A stretch of DNA of 64,000 nt, from the NCBI GenBank assembly GCA_016584495.1, contig WAID01000001.1, positions 558,001 to 622,000 on the forward strand, given 5' to 3'. The stretch is from Celoporthe dispersa (lineage: Eukaryota > Ascomycota > Sordariomycetes > Diaporthales > Cryphonectriaceae). The notes under the pieces were generated by a model that saw only the letters and a program-made list of their open reading frames with translations, searched no databases and was not told where the DNA came from. This document shows, one piece after another, positions 12,872 through 24,454 of this stretch (position 1 is its first letter; each line of letters begins with the position of its first letter). A program made the position numbers and the translations under genes.

Positions 12872-14251
12872 CTAGAAATCGTCCACCTCCATCTTGACCA
12901 CCGGGGGCGACGGCTCGGGCTTCGCGTAGTCGCGCATCTGTACATCCCCGTCCTCGCTCGTGGCTCCGGCGGGCGGGGTGCCGTCGAACCCACCAGCACC
13001 ACCGGCAGCAGCTCGCCTCACGACGTCCGCGCCGCGCGTGTGGCTGCTGCTACCGCTGCCGCTGCCGCTGCTGCTCTTCGTCTTCACCGCATCGCCAGGG
13101 TTCTGCCGCCGTGTGCCCGCGAAGGTGGCGATATTCCCGGGTTCGCTGTTGGCAGCCATGCTGGCCCCCAGTGTGGCCACACCGCGGTGGTCCATCCCTA
13201 CGCCGCCCGTCTCCTTCTCGTCGCTCACAAACACCGCCAGCCCGGCAAAGGCCTCAAACAGGGCACGGGAGTAGTACTCCTGCACGTTGTAGCCGCCCGC
13301 CAACAGCTTGGGGTCCTGGAGCAGGGTGTCGAGGAACTCGTTCTTGTACGCCGTCTGCAGCACGTACCGCGAGGGTCGCAGGTCCAGTTTGCCAAAGGGA
13401 TCGTAGGGGCCCGAGTCCTCCGCGGTGGACGCAGCCGCGTTGGGCTTCCTCTTCAGGCCCTTGATGGCGAGCCCTCCGCTGGCGGCCGCCTGCTGCGCCG
13501 CCCGCATCGCCGCGGCCTCGCTCTCCGCCACGGCCTCCCTGCGGTGCTGCCCGCGCTTCTTGAGCATGATCTTGCTCGCGGCGCCGGCAGGTGCGCTAGC
13601 GAGCAGGTCAAGGTCCTCCTCGCGCTGGCGGGCCTTCCGGAGGCGGTCCTCTTCCTCCTGGCGCGCGGCTTCAGCGCGGCGCTGAGCTGCGGCCTTTTTC
13701 TCGGCGGCGAACTGCTTGCGGGTCTGCTCGCGCACCCTCTCGCCGTGCTTGCGGTTCTTCTCGATCTCGAGGCGGTGCTCGTACTCCCACGCCAGGAGGC
13801 GCTGGCTGGCGGCGTCGCGCTCCTTGTCCGAGCCGTAGACCAGGTCCATGGTCAGCGTCTCGACCATGTCGAGGTAGTCGTTGTAGGCCTTGAGGTCCTC
13901 AAAGTCCTCCTCGCCCTTGTTGAAGACGGCAGCGACGCGCTTGCGGATGTCGACCTCGCGCTCGACGTTGAGGTCGCCAAACATGGGCTCGCGGAACCCC
14001 TTCTTCCGCAAGGTCTTGTGGCAGCCGATGTAGGGGCACTGGTTGGGCCCGTTATCGAAGAGCCGGTCGACGCAATTGTTGCAGAGCGGGTGGTAGCACT
14101 CGGGGTTTATGAGGAAGCGGAGGTTGCGGTTCATGTACCGCAGGGTCTTGCAGATCGGGCACTGCTCCTCCCCGTCGGCGTTGGTCATCGTCGTCACGGG
14201 TGCGGCGGTGGGGCCTCCACCGCCGCTGCGGGAGGTTGAGGGTCTCGACAT
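12872..14251 (-). CDS. tfb3: TFIIH/CAK subunit Tfb3 (MAT1 family)
   Basis: RING-finger subunit of TFIIH; it assembles and tethers the CDK-activating kinase and contacts the core XPD/Rad3 helicase, serving transcription initiation and nucleotide-excision repair in the nucleus. Intronless, 459 residues from the ATG at 14251; an in-frame ATG at 14284 would add 11 residues with no family-like sequence. The C3HC4 RING spans C31-C77 (CPICKTLRYMNR, then CYHPLCNNC and CPYIGCHKTLRKKGF). The MAT1 signature FNKGEEDFEDLKAYNDYLD follows, then a long charged helix (about residues 150-240). The C-terminal part with PYDPFGKL is the CDK/cyclin-binding end. The tail is Gly/Ser-rich. Divergent from nudC. Confidence 0.95.
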   Translation of the reverse strand: MSRPSTSRSGGGGPTAAPVTTMTNADGEEQCPICKTLRYMNRNLRFLINPECYHPLCNNCVDRLFDNGPNQCPYIGCHKTLRKKGFREPMFGDLNVEREVDIRKRVAAVFNKGEEDFEDLKAYNDYLDMVETLTMDLVYGSDKERDAASQRLLAWEYEHRLEIEKNRKHGERVREQTRKQFAAEKKAAAQRRAEAARQEEEDRLRKARQREEDLDLLASAPAGAASKIMLKKRGQHRREAVAESEAAAMRAAQQAAASGGLAIKGLKRKPNAAASTAEDSGPYDPFGKLDLRPSRYVLQTAYKNEFLDTLLQDPKLLAGGYNVQEYYSRALFEAFAGLAVFVSDEKETGGVGMDHRGVATLGASMAANSEPGNIATFAGTRRQNPGDAVKTKSSSGSGSGSSSHTRGADVVRRAAAGGAGGFDGTPPAGATSEDGDVQMRDYAKPEPSPPVVKMEVDDF

Positions 14252-14741
14252 GTCTTGGGGGTGAGGTCTAGAGCTTTCCCGCACGGGGAGGAGGCTGGGC
14301 TGGAGAGGTCTGACGTGAAGAGCGTCTCATCGAAGATGGTACTGAAGATGGCTGCGGGGGCGGCATGAGTAGGTTTCTCCTGTGGGTTGGGAGCTGTGCA
14401 CAGACAAAGCCAGGCAGGCAGCTGTTGTTGGCTTTCGAGAAGTTGATAAAGCGGACAAGGCTGACAAAAAAAGGGACGGGGACTCGACCTTGTGGCCTTG
14501 GAGTGACGTGGAATGAGTGCTGGCTTTACAGGGTAAAGCGCCCTGAAGCAGCTAGGACAACCGCTAGAGCGCAATTGATACTAGGGTGGCCTAGGGCTGT
14601 AGAGCTGCTGTGGGGTAGCAGTAAGCTCCACTGGGACGTTGCCCCGCCATGGCACTATGGATTTCTATTCAGCCTTCCTCGCCTTCCATCACCTTCTGAA
14701 GTGCTGACCTTGTCTACAAAGCTTCACAAACGCCAGAGAAA
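14252..14741. promoter_or_regulatory. Shared promoter region of tfb3 and nudC
   Basis: A 490-nt interval separates the start codons of the divergent genes tfb3 (-) and nudC (+), so both promoters must lie here. No specific binding site is assigned. Confidence 0.5.
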
Positions 14742-15569
14742 ATGACTGACAAAGGTATGTCCGATCCAGCCATTTGACTCTAGTGCTCAATATCACATTC
14801 AAACCGAAAAGACCTGCCTGCAAAAAGAATATCCCTCTTTAGCTCTCGCAGGTGTCTTCTCAATAAAAACATCTGGCCGGTGACTGACGAAACATTCCCT
14901 TGCTGCCAGAACCCACCGCAGCGGAAGAGGCAGCCGCCCGCCAAAAGGAGAAGGCCGAACAGGATGCTCTTCCATACGGCTGGACGCAGACGATCGGGGA
15001 TATCGACATCACCATCACTGGCATACCGGGCAACTTCAAGGGCAGGGACCTGGTCGTGGACATCAAGAAGCAGAAGCTGGCCGCCGGCGTGAAGGGCCAG
15101 GACCCTATACTTCAGGTGAGAACTAGCCACGTCGCCGTTCCTCTCTCTCCACAAAGACGAAAACATTCCCGGACTTCGTGATTCCAGGGCTGACCTGCTT
15201 GCTTCCTGCTTGCTACAGGGCGACCTCCCCCACCCGATCCACGTCGACGATTCCACCTGGACGCTCGTCACCGCGCCCGACGGCACCAAGACTATCGAGA
15301 TCCACCTGGACAAGGTGAACAAGATGGAGTGGTGGGCCCACGTGGTCACGGCCGCGCCCAAGATCGACGTCACCAAGATCACGCCCGAGAACAGCAAGCT
15401 GTCCGACCTGGACGGGGAGACGCGCGGCATGGTCGAGAAGATGATGTACGACCAGCGCCAGAAGGAGGCCGGGCTGCCCTCCAGTGACGAGCAGAAGAAG
15501 TTGGACATCCTCAAGAAGTTTCAGGAGCAGCATCCAGAGATGGATTTTAGCAACGCCAAGATGAACTAG
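14742..15569 (+). CDS. nudC: Nuclear movement protein NudC (CS domain)
   Basis: Co-chaperone of the dynein/LIS1 nuclear-migration pathway; first known from Aspergillus nidulans nudC. Exons are 14742-14754 (only 13 nt), 14910-15115 and 15219-15569, with introns of 155 and 103 nt, giving 189 residues; the A. nidulans protein is close to 200. A short charged N-terminal helix leads into the p23-like CS domain (about residues 26-117) starting at YGWTQTIGDIDITI and including LHLD-type strand sequence IEIHLDKVNKMEWWAHV. The C-terminus has the usual acidic/lysine helix and ends with the FSNAKMN tail. Intact frame. Confidence 0.95.
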
Positions 15570-16135
15570 GAGAGGGAGAGGGGGAGAGAGGGGCGGGGAG
15601 AAGACAAAGAAGTCGTGGCAAGAGTGTCCGCGGTGAGAGAAAGAAAAAAAATAAATAAACTGGAGTTTACAGGCGTATGATCATGATACTGCTTTGCAAG
15701 GCAATACTTTTCACAAGACAGGTGATCCTACTCGTAGGTATGTAATGGGTGAAACGAAACGCCTAGACCACAAGGCGAAGCGTGTATATGTACACTTCAC
15801 AGGTCAGGGGTCAGATAAGCCCATCAAAGTATTCATCTTGGAATTGCCCTTGGAAAGTAAGCAGGTAGAGGTCTCTGTTACTCAATATCGTCCGAAGACG
15901 ATGAGGGTTCCGTGACATGTCACAAGCACCGGTTGATATCTCCAGAAGATCAGCGTGAAACCCACCGTTGTGTTTATGGAAGTGTTTATCGAAAGGAGAT
16001 TCACGGACCAGCCCGCCAGTCCCCCCCGGAGGTGACTCATGGATACGGTAACACATCACAGCATGACGCGAGGGAGTTCTGTGAGGCCGCGAATTTGGCC
16101 TTGTCTCCCTTCAGCTCGAGTCCCGCCTGAAGTGA
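15570..16135. other. Convergent 3' flanks
   Basis: Space between the convergent nudC and bud27 genes. It begins with a GA-rich block (about 15570-15655) that is probably nudC 3' UTR. No gene seen. Confidence 0.5.
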
Positions 16136-17967
16136 TCACTGCCTCGCTAGCCTGGCGGCCTTAAACCGGCTGACGCGCTTCCCGCTCTCTTCCTCCTCCG
16201 GGTATTCAATCGGCGCCTCCTTGTCCTTCATGAAGCCACCATCTTTCAGGATCATGCGGTTCCTCATGCGATGGTACTCGACCGCGGCCTCCTGGTGCAG
16301 CAGCGCGGCGTCGAGCTCGTCTGGCTCTCTCACCTCGGACGGCGTATCTCGCTCCAGCACGGTTCCGGCGAGTGTCTTACCCTCCGGTCCGGCGGGGGCT
16401 GTCCGCACATCTTCCTGGCCGAGAAACCGCGCTGGCGCCTCGGCTGGGCCCTTGGGAACGACGGGTGCTTGTCTGATAGGTAGGGCGTTGGTGTCACCGG
16501 CAGTCTTGGCCTTCTTGAATCGAGAGACCTTCTTGTGCTCGGCTGAGACTGGGGCGGTCGACTGCGGCGCGGGGGTCCGCTCCACAATCATGGCCTTCAT
16601 AGGATCAACAAAGGGCTGCTCGGGTTCCGAGGCAGTCGTGGCAGTGTTCTTCATCGAGTCGTCGGCGACGTCCAGCGTGGTGGCGAATTTGACCGCCTTC
16701 TTGGCGGGTTTGGCGTCCGCAGCCTGGTCGTTCGGTTTGATCGCAGATGGGGCTTGAGGCGGCGGCTGGACTGCGATCCGGGCGATGCCCTCGTCGGGCA
16801 CTCTGCCCTTGGCTCGCTCTCGTCCTCGCTGTGCTCCAGGTCCTCCTCGGCCTTAAGCTCTCGGGTGGTCTTGAAGCCCAGCTTCTTCTGGAGCTCCTCC
16901 ATCCTGGTCCGATAATCGTCTCCGACCACACGGTACTTGTACCGCCCGTGTTCATCCTCGTCCTCCTCGTCATAATCGTCTTCGTCCTCATACTCGTATG
17001 CGTCGTCAAAGTCCGACTCCCCTTCCTCGTCGATCTCAAGTTCGGCAACGATCGGTGCAATCTCCTCCATGCCATATCTCAGCATCTCCCGCCGCAGCTC
17101 CGCATCCTCTGCTGACTCGTCCGAGGGTATGACTGGGTTGTCTAAGGGGGCTGCCTGTTGTCGAGCCTGTTCCATGATCTCCTCCAAGCGCTGCGCGGTT
17201 CTCGATTTGGGCTGATTTTCGCTTGTGGCGGGGTCATGGCCCGCTTTTGTGTCTTCGGCAAAGGAGACGCCTTTCTTGACGGGCGGTAGCGGCTGAACAG
17301 CCTCAGTCTCTGGCTGCGACTTTATCTCGTCTTCTGCACGCTGTTTGCCTCTTGTTTTCGAAGTTTTCTCGCCCTTCACAGCCTCCATAGGCGCAATCTC
17401 ATCTCTCAACTCGGTCTCTTCGCCTCCTTCAGGTAGTTCCTCGACTCCAGCCTTGGCAAGGGCTTCTTGGATCTGCGGCTGCAGATCGCCAGGCCGCTGC
17501 AGACGGTACGTCTTGATATTGTCGTCATCATCAAGCTCCTCTATGATGTCGGTAATCGGTAGGCCTTCTTCATCGCGCACGTCAGGGTTGGCGACAATGG
17601 TCGCGGCCGCGAGCCGCTCCTCCGCAGCCTGGACCTGCTTCTCCAGCGTTTCTAGGTTTTTTGAGACGTAGTCGATCCTTCTTGAGAGGAGATTGATGAT
17701 TTGTGCCGGTGGCTTATCGTTTGACTTGCCAAACAGTTCTTCAACCTCCTTGTCCGTGACGACCTCGCCTTCAAACTCGTCCCTGATCCTCTCCAGATCA
17801 TCGCGACTTGCAGGTTCAGGTATTGCTTCAACCTCATCCTTGAGCTGCTCATACTCGGCATCACTCATCCTCCAATGCTGCAGGGCAGTCTGTAGCTTTG
17901 TGACATTGTCTTCTAGCTGGAGGCGATGGCGCTCCAGGTCTATGAAGTGGTCCTTGACGGATGTCAT
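16136..17967 (-). CDS. bud27: Bud27/URI-type unconventional prefoldin (one frame break)
   Basis: Prefoldin-like scaffold that binds the RNA polymerase subunit Rpb5 and helps assemble polymerases in the cytoplasm (Bud27 in yeast, URI in animals; family knowledge). No intron is apparent. The N-terminus (VKDHFIDLERHRLQLEDNV and on to about residue 140) gives the paired helices of an alpha-type prefoldin. A long acidic linker follows, with a very acidic block near 16950-17050 and YKYRVVGDDYRTRMEELQKK. The C-terminus ends in the conserved-looking KRVSRFKAARLARQ. Between 16802 and 16852 the frame changes. Adding one base near 16809-16813 (a GG in the plus strand, probably GGG originally) gives 1833 nt and 610 residues. 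The region after the break is fully open, so I treat the gene as functional. Confidence 0.8.
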
Positions 17968-18522
17968 GTTGCTGGCGTGTGGTGGTGGGTTAAATAGGGG
18001 GAAAGAGTATTGCGAGTGGTGAATACCAAGCTAGTTGGGTGCCCAAAAAAATTAGTGTAGCCAGCTCCAAGGACGGAAAAAGAAAAAAAAATGGAAGAGA
18101 GGAAGAAAAGGCAAATTCACAACAGCGTTGATGCAGCAGTGTTAGGGCGAAAGACCAATTTTGAGGCTGAGATGACTAAGAATTTCAAGTACTGTACTGT
18201 AGCTTCTACTGAGGAAACCCCCACAAATTGGGTGAACAGATTTTACACCCTCATCCCTGACCCCTGCACTGCTTCGACTTCATCCCATCAAACAACTTTG
18301 AAAGATACCAAGACAATTCTCCCAACATGACGAAAGAAAGCCAAAAAAGAAGAAGAAAAAAATAAGGGAAAGAATATAGTATACACTGGTGTTTAGCTCT
18401 TCAGACTCCCCCCCCCCCCAACTGAACAGCATATTGCATTGTTGTCATCTGTTTCCTCTCTTTTAGTCCTGAACGCTCACCGAGTATGAGCACCTCATGA
18501 TTGCTGGTCAACAGGAAATAGT
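17968..18522. other. Intergenic spacer, A-rich
   Basis: Upstream region of bud27 and 3' flank of the C2H2 gene. It has A-rich blocks near 18075-18110 and 18335-18375 and a C run near 18409-18419. No gene seen. Confidence 0.45.
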
Positions 18523-20809
18523 TCAACCCCAGCCAGAAATTGCAGGGCCATCGTGTAGGTCCACGCTTCCCGGCCATAGATCCTCACCAGCAAGAGCACC
18601 ATTCGCGTTGACGGTCGCATTATGATCCGTTGTCTCTGCCATTCCGTGCCAGAGCCAATGACCACCCACGGCATCGTTATGAACGGACTGAGAAAACGAG
18701 TAAATCGGGGCCTCGCCGCTTGGGGTTGGCTCATTAGTTGTAGAATGCGATGGTCCTTCAGTCCGAGTTCTTGGCCCGGCCGAAACGCAAATGGTGTCAA
18801 GTGCAGCGGCTGAACTTTCCTGAGGATTGTATGTGCTCATTTCAAGAGCATCTCCATCGTAGTTTGAAAGCGTCCCGTTTACCGCTTGGCTTAGGGACTC
18901 TGGGGATGTGGCGGACTCGGCGCCCTGATCTTGCTGGTCGGTGGAGGTCGTAATAGCACCTTGAAATGGGCTTGAGGCTGTAGCTGATGCTGCGGAGCCA
19001 ACACTGCCCAACAGCATCCATTCGCGACAGTTCCTGTCCTGGGTCCTTCGAAAGGCCAGTAGGAGATCCGAGACATCTTGTTGTGGCACTGTGCCACGCT
19101 CCGTTAGGAGTTCTGAGAGTCCGTGGAGGTTTTGCGTTGCTATAAAGTTCCAGAACTTAGGGACGCTCCTGAAAGGATCGATATCGTTGTACGGTGACGG
19201 GGGACGTTGCTGGCCTGGAAACAGGAGGTCGAACGTGGTGTACCATTGTTCCTCACTAGTACCCGAATATCTTCTGCCCAGCTTCTCCCTCACTATCAAT
19301 GTGATCCCATCCGGCTCGACGCGTGGGATACGTGGTGTACAGGCACGATCTTTGAGGACGTGAGCATTAAAAGCCTTCATGTTGGGAAATTCGCTACTAC
19401 ATCGAGGACAGAAGGCATCCGGACGCTTGTGCTCGCGATAGATATGCCCTTTGACGTCAGCGACTCTGGTGAGCTTATAAAGGTGACATCTCCAAGGAGG
19501 ACCAGTGTACTTGACAGGATCCTTCTTGACGTATGGGCAGGCTAATACTACCGAATCATTCTCGGTGCGTCGGTACTTTTTGGGGGGCTCCTCGTCATCA
19601 TCGGATGACTCACGGTCGCTGCCTTCATCCTGCGGCTTGGAAGGCTTGGAGCTGCGACTTCGCTTCTTGGAGGAGGTAGTCTTTTTCGTCCGCTTGTCCT
19701 GTCCTCGCGGGATAGGATTGGATCCAGCGTTGCTGCCTCCGTTGCATCCGATATACTGGCCAACGACGCTATGTCGAATAGAATCCAGGATGGGAAACAG
19801 CACCCTCAGAGCGAAGTCTTTGATGCGCAGCCTTGGCCATCTTTGCAGCCATTCTTCGCCTTCCTCTGGAAGCTGCGCCGGATCTTGAGCATGACTGGGA
19901 GGCAAGGAGCTGCCATCGAGGACACCAGACGAGGTATCTTCAACGGCCACCGGCTCTCCAAGCGTGAGAGACTTGGTGCAGATTGAGGGTCGGCTTTGGA
20001 GAGGGTCATGTGGCTCAATGGGGCTGACTTCGCCCAGCACAGATGATTCTGCAGATTCTTGCTTGTTCTGTCGTCTCTCGTTCTCATGTGCTCCGTTCAA
20101 AGAAGTCATGTGATTAACAGCGATGGATCGTGGTGAACGCTTGATATTATCCGGAAGGGTGGAGTTATTCGCCCCGTATGTAGGTGCTTGGCATTGTGGT
20201 GACTGGCCTGGCTGAGGCTGGATTGTATCAATGGCCTTGGAGGATGCAATCTGGGCGTCTTCTTCGGTGCACTCGACATTGGGTTTGACTGCAAAAATGG
20301 AGGGCGTTGATGGATCCATAATGATGTCCTCTGCTATCAAGGGGCGGCTGTTGAGGCCCTCTGGTCGTAGCATCATCGAAGCGTCATGATCGGGAAGTGC
20401 TTTTGATGTCAACTTGAGACTTTTCTTCCCGGAAGGGGTGCATGTCTCTCTTGAGTGATCTGTATTATGGCGCAGCTGAAGATCTATCGCTGTAGATAAG
20501 GTCAGAGGGCAGGACTTGAACAAGGGACGGCAGGGTGTCCATACGTGTATCTGCCTTATGATGTGTATGGATTGATTCAATCACACTATCGCCTTGAAAG
20601 CTGTTGTATCCAGAGTCTTGGGACATTTGAAAATTTACATCATCTTGGACAGGCTCTTCACCTGATGGCAGAGATGTTGTTGTCAATACAGACTGTATTG
20701 ATGCCCCATGAGGCACGCCGAAGCCCTTCGACATCTGTGTTGTTGATCCACAGGCCTGGTTCTCAAGAAGACCAGCTCCTGGCTCAGGATGGCGTGAGGA
20801 GCTCATCAT
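18523..20809 (-). CDS. C2H2-type zinc-finger protein, function unknown
   Basis: Two exons, 20809-20545 and 20489-18523, with a 55-nt intron (GTATGG donor), give 743 residues. The start is the first ATG of an ATG-ATG pair after a frame that otherwise opens with a non-ATG codon. The long N-terminal half is disordered. A basic Ser/Lys/Arg stretch near residue 340-390 could be a nuclear localisation signal. The Cys/His region at about residues 405-472 reads CPYVKKDP, then CHLYKLTRVADVKGHI, then FCPRCSSEFPNMKAFNAH; this C-x-H array matches a fungal family often annotated as C2H2 domain protein. Nuclear regulator is an inference from this; no target is known. The C-terminal part is disordered. No frame break found. 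Confidence 0.8.
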
Positions 20810-23173
20810 GCGTTTTGAATGAACAATCAATATTCCTCAGATAGTCTGACTCTGTACCAATAGTGTGCTGCACTAATATATAGAAGGAAGGGACGAAGAA
20901 AAAGAGAAAAGATTCGAGGCAGAAATGAGTTGTAAAGTCGAGGAGAGCTCTTGAGCAAAGCGATTGGGGTAATGACAATAAAGGATTTGCAGAACAGATT
21001 GGTAGTGAGAATCTTCATGAAGCGCCCACTTGTATGTCGAATTTGAGCCTGGCTTCGTATTGTATATCCTTCATGAGCGCCCATCTTAGCCTCTTAAATA
21101 AGAAATAGTTTTTATAGAACTCTGTAGATTGCACATAATTAGCAGCCACACATTGTGGTGTCGGCACCTGCATGTGGTGTCCACAGCTGTGTTCATCATT
21201 AAAACACAACTGTGCTCTTCAGACAGCGCAAGGGAATGACTGCAGAGGCGACAGGATGTGGGCTGTCTGTAGAAATGGCATTTGTGGTCTCGGCCCGTGT
21301 CTCTTGCAGGATACATATGCATGCAGCAGGTCTTTTGAGAGACCTGAGCCAACCGTTGTTAGGCAACAAGGCAAAAAGACTTTCGGCTACGTGGTCAGCT
21401 GTAAGTGCCTGATACGATCAGGGTCTCTCCAACTCATGCACAGCGTATGCAGGAGAAGTTTCATTCTGACCAGCCTTTGTGAGCCCACAGCAAAGAGCGC
21501 CTGAGAATATGTAAAGTTTCAGGTCGCAAGGAAGTATACAGATCCCTAAAATCTCACCTTGAATCAGGAAACCCCTGCATATAATACAAAGCTTGTCCCA
21601 AGGTTTCTTCATCGATAGTAATTACCATGTGTCGCATGTCTGAGGTTATCAGCACCAATTCATTGGAGATTTCGAACAGCGCCTGAAAGGGGTTCCAGAA
21701 GCCGGGCAACTGACTCCAATTCTGTAGTACAGTACGTATCTCTGGTATTGACCAGGTTGCTTATCTCTTTTGTTTTAGAACACCAAAGAGCGGTAAAAGA
21801 GCAGGGGACCCGGCCAGCCGATGCAGGTGCTTTTTTGGGCCCCCACCCTCTGTTCTCCTCTCTTACACATAGTCTTCTTTTTCTTCGTCTTATGGAAAAG
21901 AAACTGGATTGAGGGAACGCTACAGAAGGAAGAAAGAAAGAAAAGGAGGGCCGAACGGCCAGAAAGGTTGAAGCTATCTGGGTGCTAGCTGGCTGCTGGG
22001 GGGCCATGTGCAGACCCGGACTCACTGGCCCTTGCACACTACTTCCGAAAAATAAATTCTACTTTCAAAGCCTTCGGTGTTTCTAGGAGGATGCGCCACA
22101 GGCTCGTGAACTGGACTAGGCCACGCTATAGAAGGGCTCTTGCTCACATGGGCAGCATTCAGACACACAATGTCCGGGGACTGGCAACTGCACGCCCTGC
22201 ATGTATGCCCCTCGGATACCCTGTAAATATTTATCCTTCCACAGGGCTTTGAAATTTGTCATCTGCGCTGTCTAAGTAAATAGCATCTAATAGCATGTAT
22301 TTGAGTAATTTGCTTATTGAAATTGTGCCTTTATTATTACCGACCAAAACACCCCATTTCTTTAGCTCTGTCTTCTGTCTTGTTTTTAGACATCTACTTG
22401 CGTACTACATGTATGAACGCAAGCGCAGGTAATTGTCGGCTACCGAGTAATGACCACTGCTCGACATAGGTCCCTCGTCAACGACATGAGGCCGTATTGT
22501 AATGTCAAATACCCTCGGAAGGGCTCGTTCCTTATGAGAACCATCACGTGATATTACCCAACAACCCACGCAGAAGGGCAGAAAAGCAACAAACATGCCT
22601 CAGCTAAAACAAATCAGTAAGCTTAACGCAATACAGTCGTCCGATCACAAATCCGCGTCTATGTTCCGTAAGGGAACGGGCAAGGGCTCGGCCACGCTCA
22701 GCAAGTGCAGCCTCACCGCCAGCCTCGTTCAGGGCGACGTCCAGCCGGCTACATTCAAGGGCGCCTGTCGTATCGTAGATTATGAGCACGACAGGGCGCT
22801 CTCAGCACAAAATTCGAACACGGTCTTCGTGGGGCTGTCGCCCTGACGCCCGAGACTTGTTGCTCCTGGCGTGAACACCGTTGAGTACTTCGTCCTCGAG
22901 GCGTTTGGAGGCCGAAATTGGTGGCGGTGAGAGGATGGCTGAGAGTAGGATGAACAATAAGAAGCCGAGAGCCCACGAGCGCCAGGCTGAACGGACTTGC
23001 ACGCTGTTGCGGTTGACATATTGAAGTGAGAATGCCGCCCTCGCAGGGTAAGGAGAGCCTCAGAGCCCCAGTCTGCTCTCCCTCTCCCTCTCCAGTGGCG
23101 GCGGTTGACGACTTCCTGAGAATATCTTCGAAGAGAAAAACGTCTCACGACTTTGCAGTCTGTTCGATACTTA
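20810..23173. other. 2.4-kb intergenic region
   Basis: AT-richer sequence with only short open frames on both strands. A small frame at 22595-22846 (+, 83 codons, ATG) has no supporting feature. A perfect CACGTG core within ATCACGTGAT lies near 22543-22552; it is a possible bHLH (Cbf1-type) site, but no start codon is near. No RNA gene seen. Confidence 0.4.
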
Positions 23174-24454
23174 CTATGTGGTCGTAGGACTACTGTCCTC
23201 ACCATCCGTCCCTGGCCTATGTGCCCCAAGCAACGCCGTCTCCTCGTCCACCGCCGCCTTTCTCGCCGCCTCTCGAGGCGACGCGGGTGCTGTCTTCTGC
23301 AGTGCAGACCACAGCGTGCTAGCCACGACGATGGCCCCGCCGATCCAGCTCCAGCCGCTAGGAAGCACACCCCAGATGGCCCAGTCGAACATGAGCGCGA
23401 ACAAGACCTGCGAGTACAGCATCGACGTCGCCTTGGGGCTCCTGTCCAGCTGCAGGCCCGTCGTCAGGAGGAACTGCAGCGCAAAGCCCAGCAGGCCCAT
23501 GGCGCCGAGCAGGAGCCACTCCTTGGCCGAGCGCGGCCTGATGAAGCCGATGCCGGGCAGGGCGAGGAGGGCGGCGGTGGAGCCTACCGTGGAGATGAAG
23601 GCGAAGTAGTTGACCGACACGAGGGCGTGTGCGCGGTTGCCGATGACGCGGATCACGGTGTAGGCGCCTGAGCCTCCGAAGACGCCGATGAGGGACACGC
23701 CGATGGCGAGGAGGCGCTGGGAGGAGGTGACGGTGTCGAGGTCCCCGAGGCGGCGGCGGTCTCGATGGTGTCGTCGACCTTGCCGAACAGGGCCTCTGGG
23801 TGCGCGATGATCACCACGCCGACCAGGGCGATGAGGCCGGCGGTGAGCTGCTTGCTGGTGAAGGACTGGCCGAGGAAGATGTGGCAGGCCCAGGCGGTGA
23901 CGAGGGGGATGAGAAAGCGCAGGACGGTAGCCTCGGCGAGGGGGAGGTAGTGGAGAGAATCTGAGAAGAGGGGGGGGTCAGCCTCCTACATGCTTTGGTA
24001 GAGCAAGGCCGTCGTCGACGTACAGTATAGTGTGAACAGGCCCACAAAGCCGAAGAGGGCCCGGAGGACAAGCCAGCCTCTGACCTGAGGATCTCCTAGT
24101 GGAAAATAAGGGACCTTGATCCACCACATATACGTTGAGCTCAGTATGCACGTTATGCCCATGCGGAAGGCAACGACCTGAAGGGGTGGCCAGTTAACGA
24201 AAGATCTTCTATAGATGAACAGGCGATGATGGCTGGAAACATACCTGAAGGACGTGAAAACCCGGACCGCCTTGTTGTTGTTGCTGTAGGTACCGCACAG
24301 TGGCATCCATGGAGGACCCAAAGACCTCGGAGAGTAAAATGAAGAGGGCACCCCTGTTGTCCTCCCATATCGCTCGCCAGACGCTCCGCCCATGATTCTC
24401 GAGATCCATGTCGTCCTCAGCTCCAGGCGGGGTAGTCCGGTTCTCCTGGCTCAT
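23174..24454 (-). CDS. DMT-superfamily (EamA) membrane transporter (one frame break)
   Basis: Ten-helix drug/metabolite transporter type, related in layout to fungal SLC35/EamA proteins; the substrate cannot be told. Exons are 24454-24245, 24177-24024 and 23960-23174 with introns of 67 and 63 nt. Hydrophobic segments with LFILLSEVFGSSMDATVRYL, YLPLAEATVLRFLIPLVTAW and GSGAYTVIRVIGNRAHALVS are typical of the two EamA repeats. In exon 3 the frame slips near 23743-23760; adding one base there restores LDTVTSSQRLLAIGVSLIG and gives 383 residues. The alternative is a 62-nt intron (donor GTCGAC, 23 codons lost), which also keeps frame, but its donor is poor and it would remove what looks like homologous sequence. 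The C-terminus is a short acidic tail. Confidence 0.8.

Noticed and set aside
13040..14239. 399-codon open frame on the + strand
   Set aside because: Antisense shadow of tfb3, whose RING finger and MAT1 motifs are on the - strand.
22595..22846. 83-codon frame with ATG on the + strand
   Set aside because: No domain, signal or neighbour support in a gene-poor stretch.
23690..23756. 62-nt intron instead of a frame break in the DMT transporter
   Set aside because: It keeps frame, but the donor GTCGAC is poor and it would remove sequence that reads like the family. Kept as an alternative in the gene entry.
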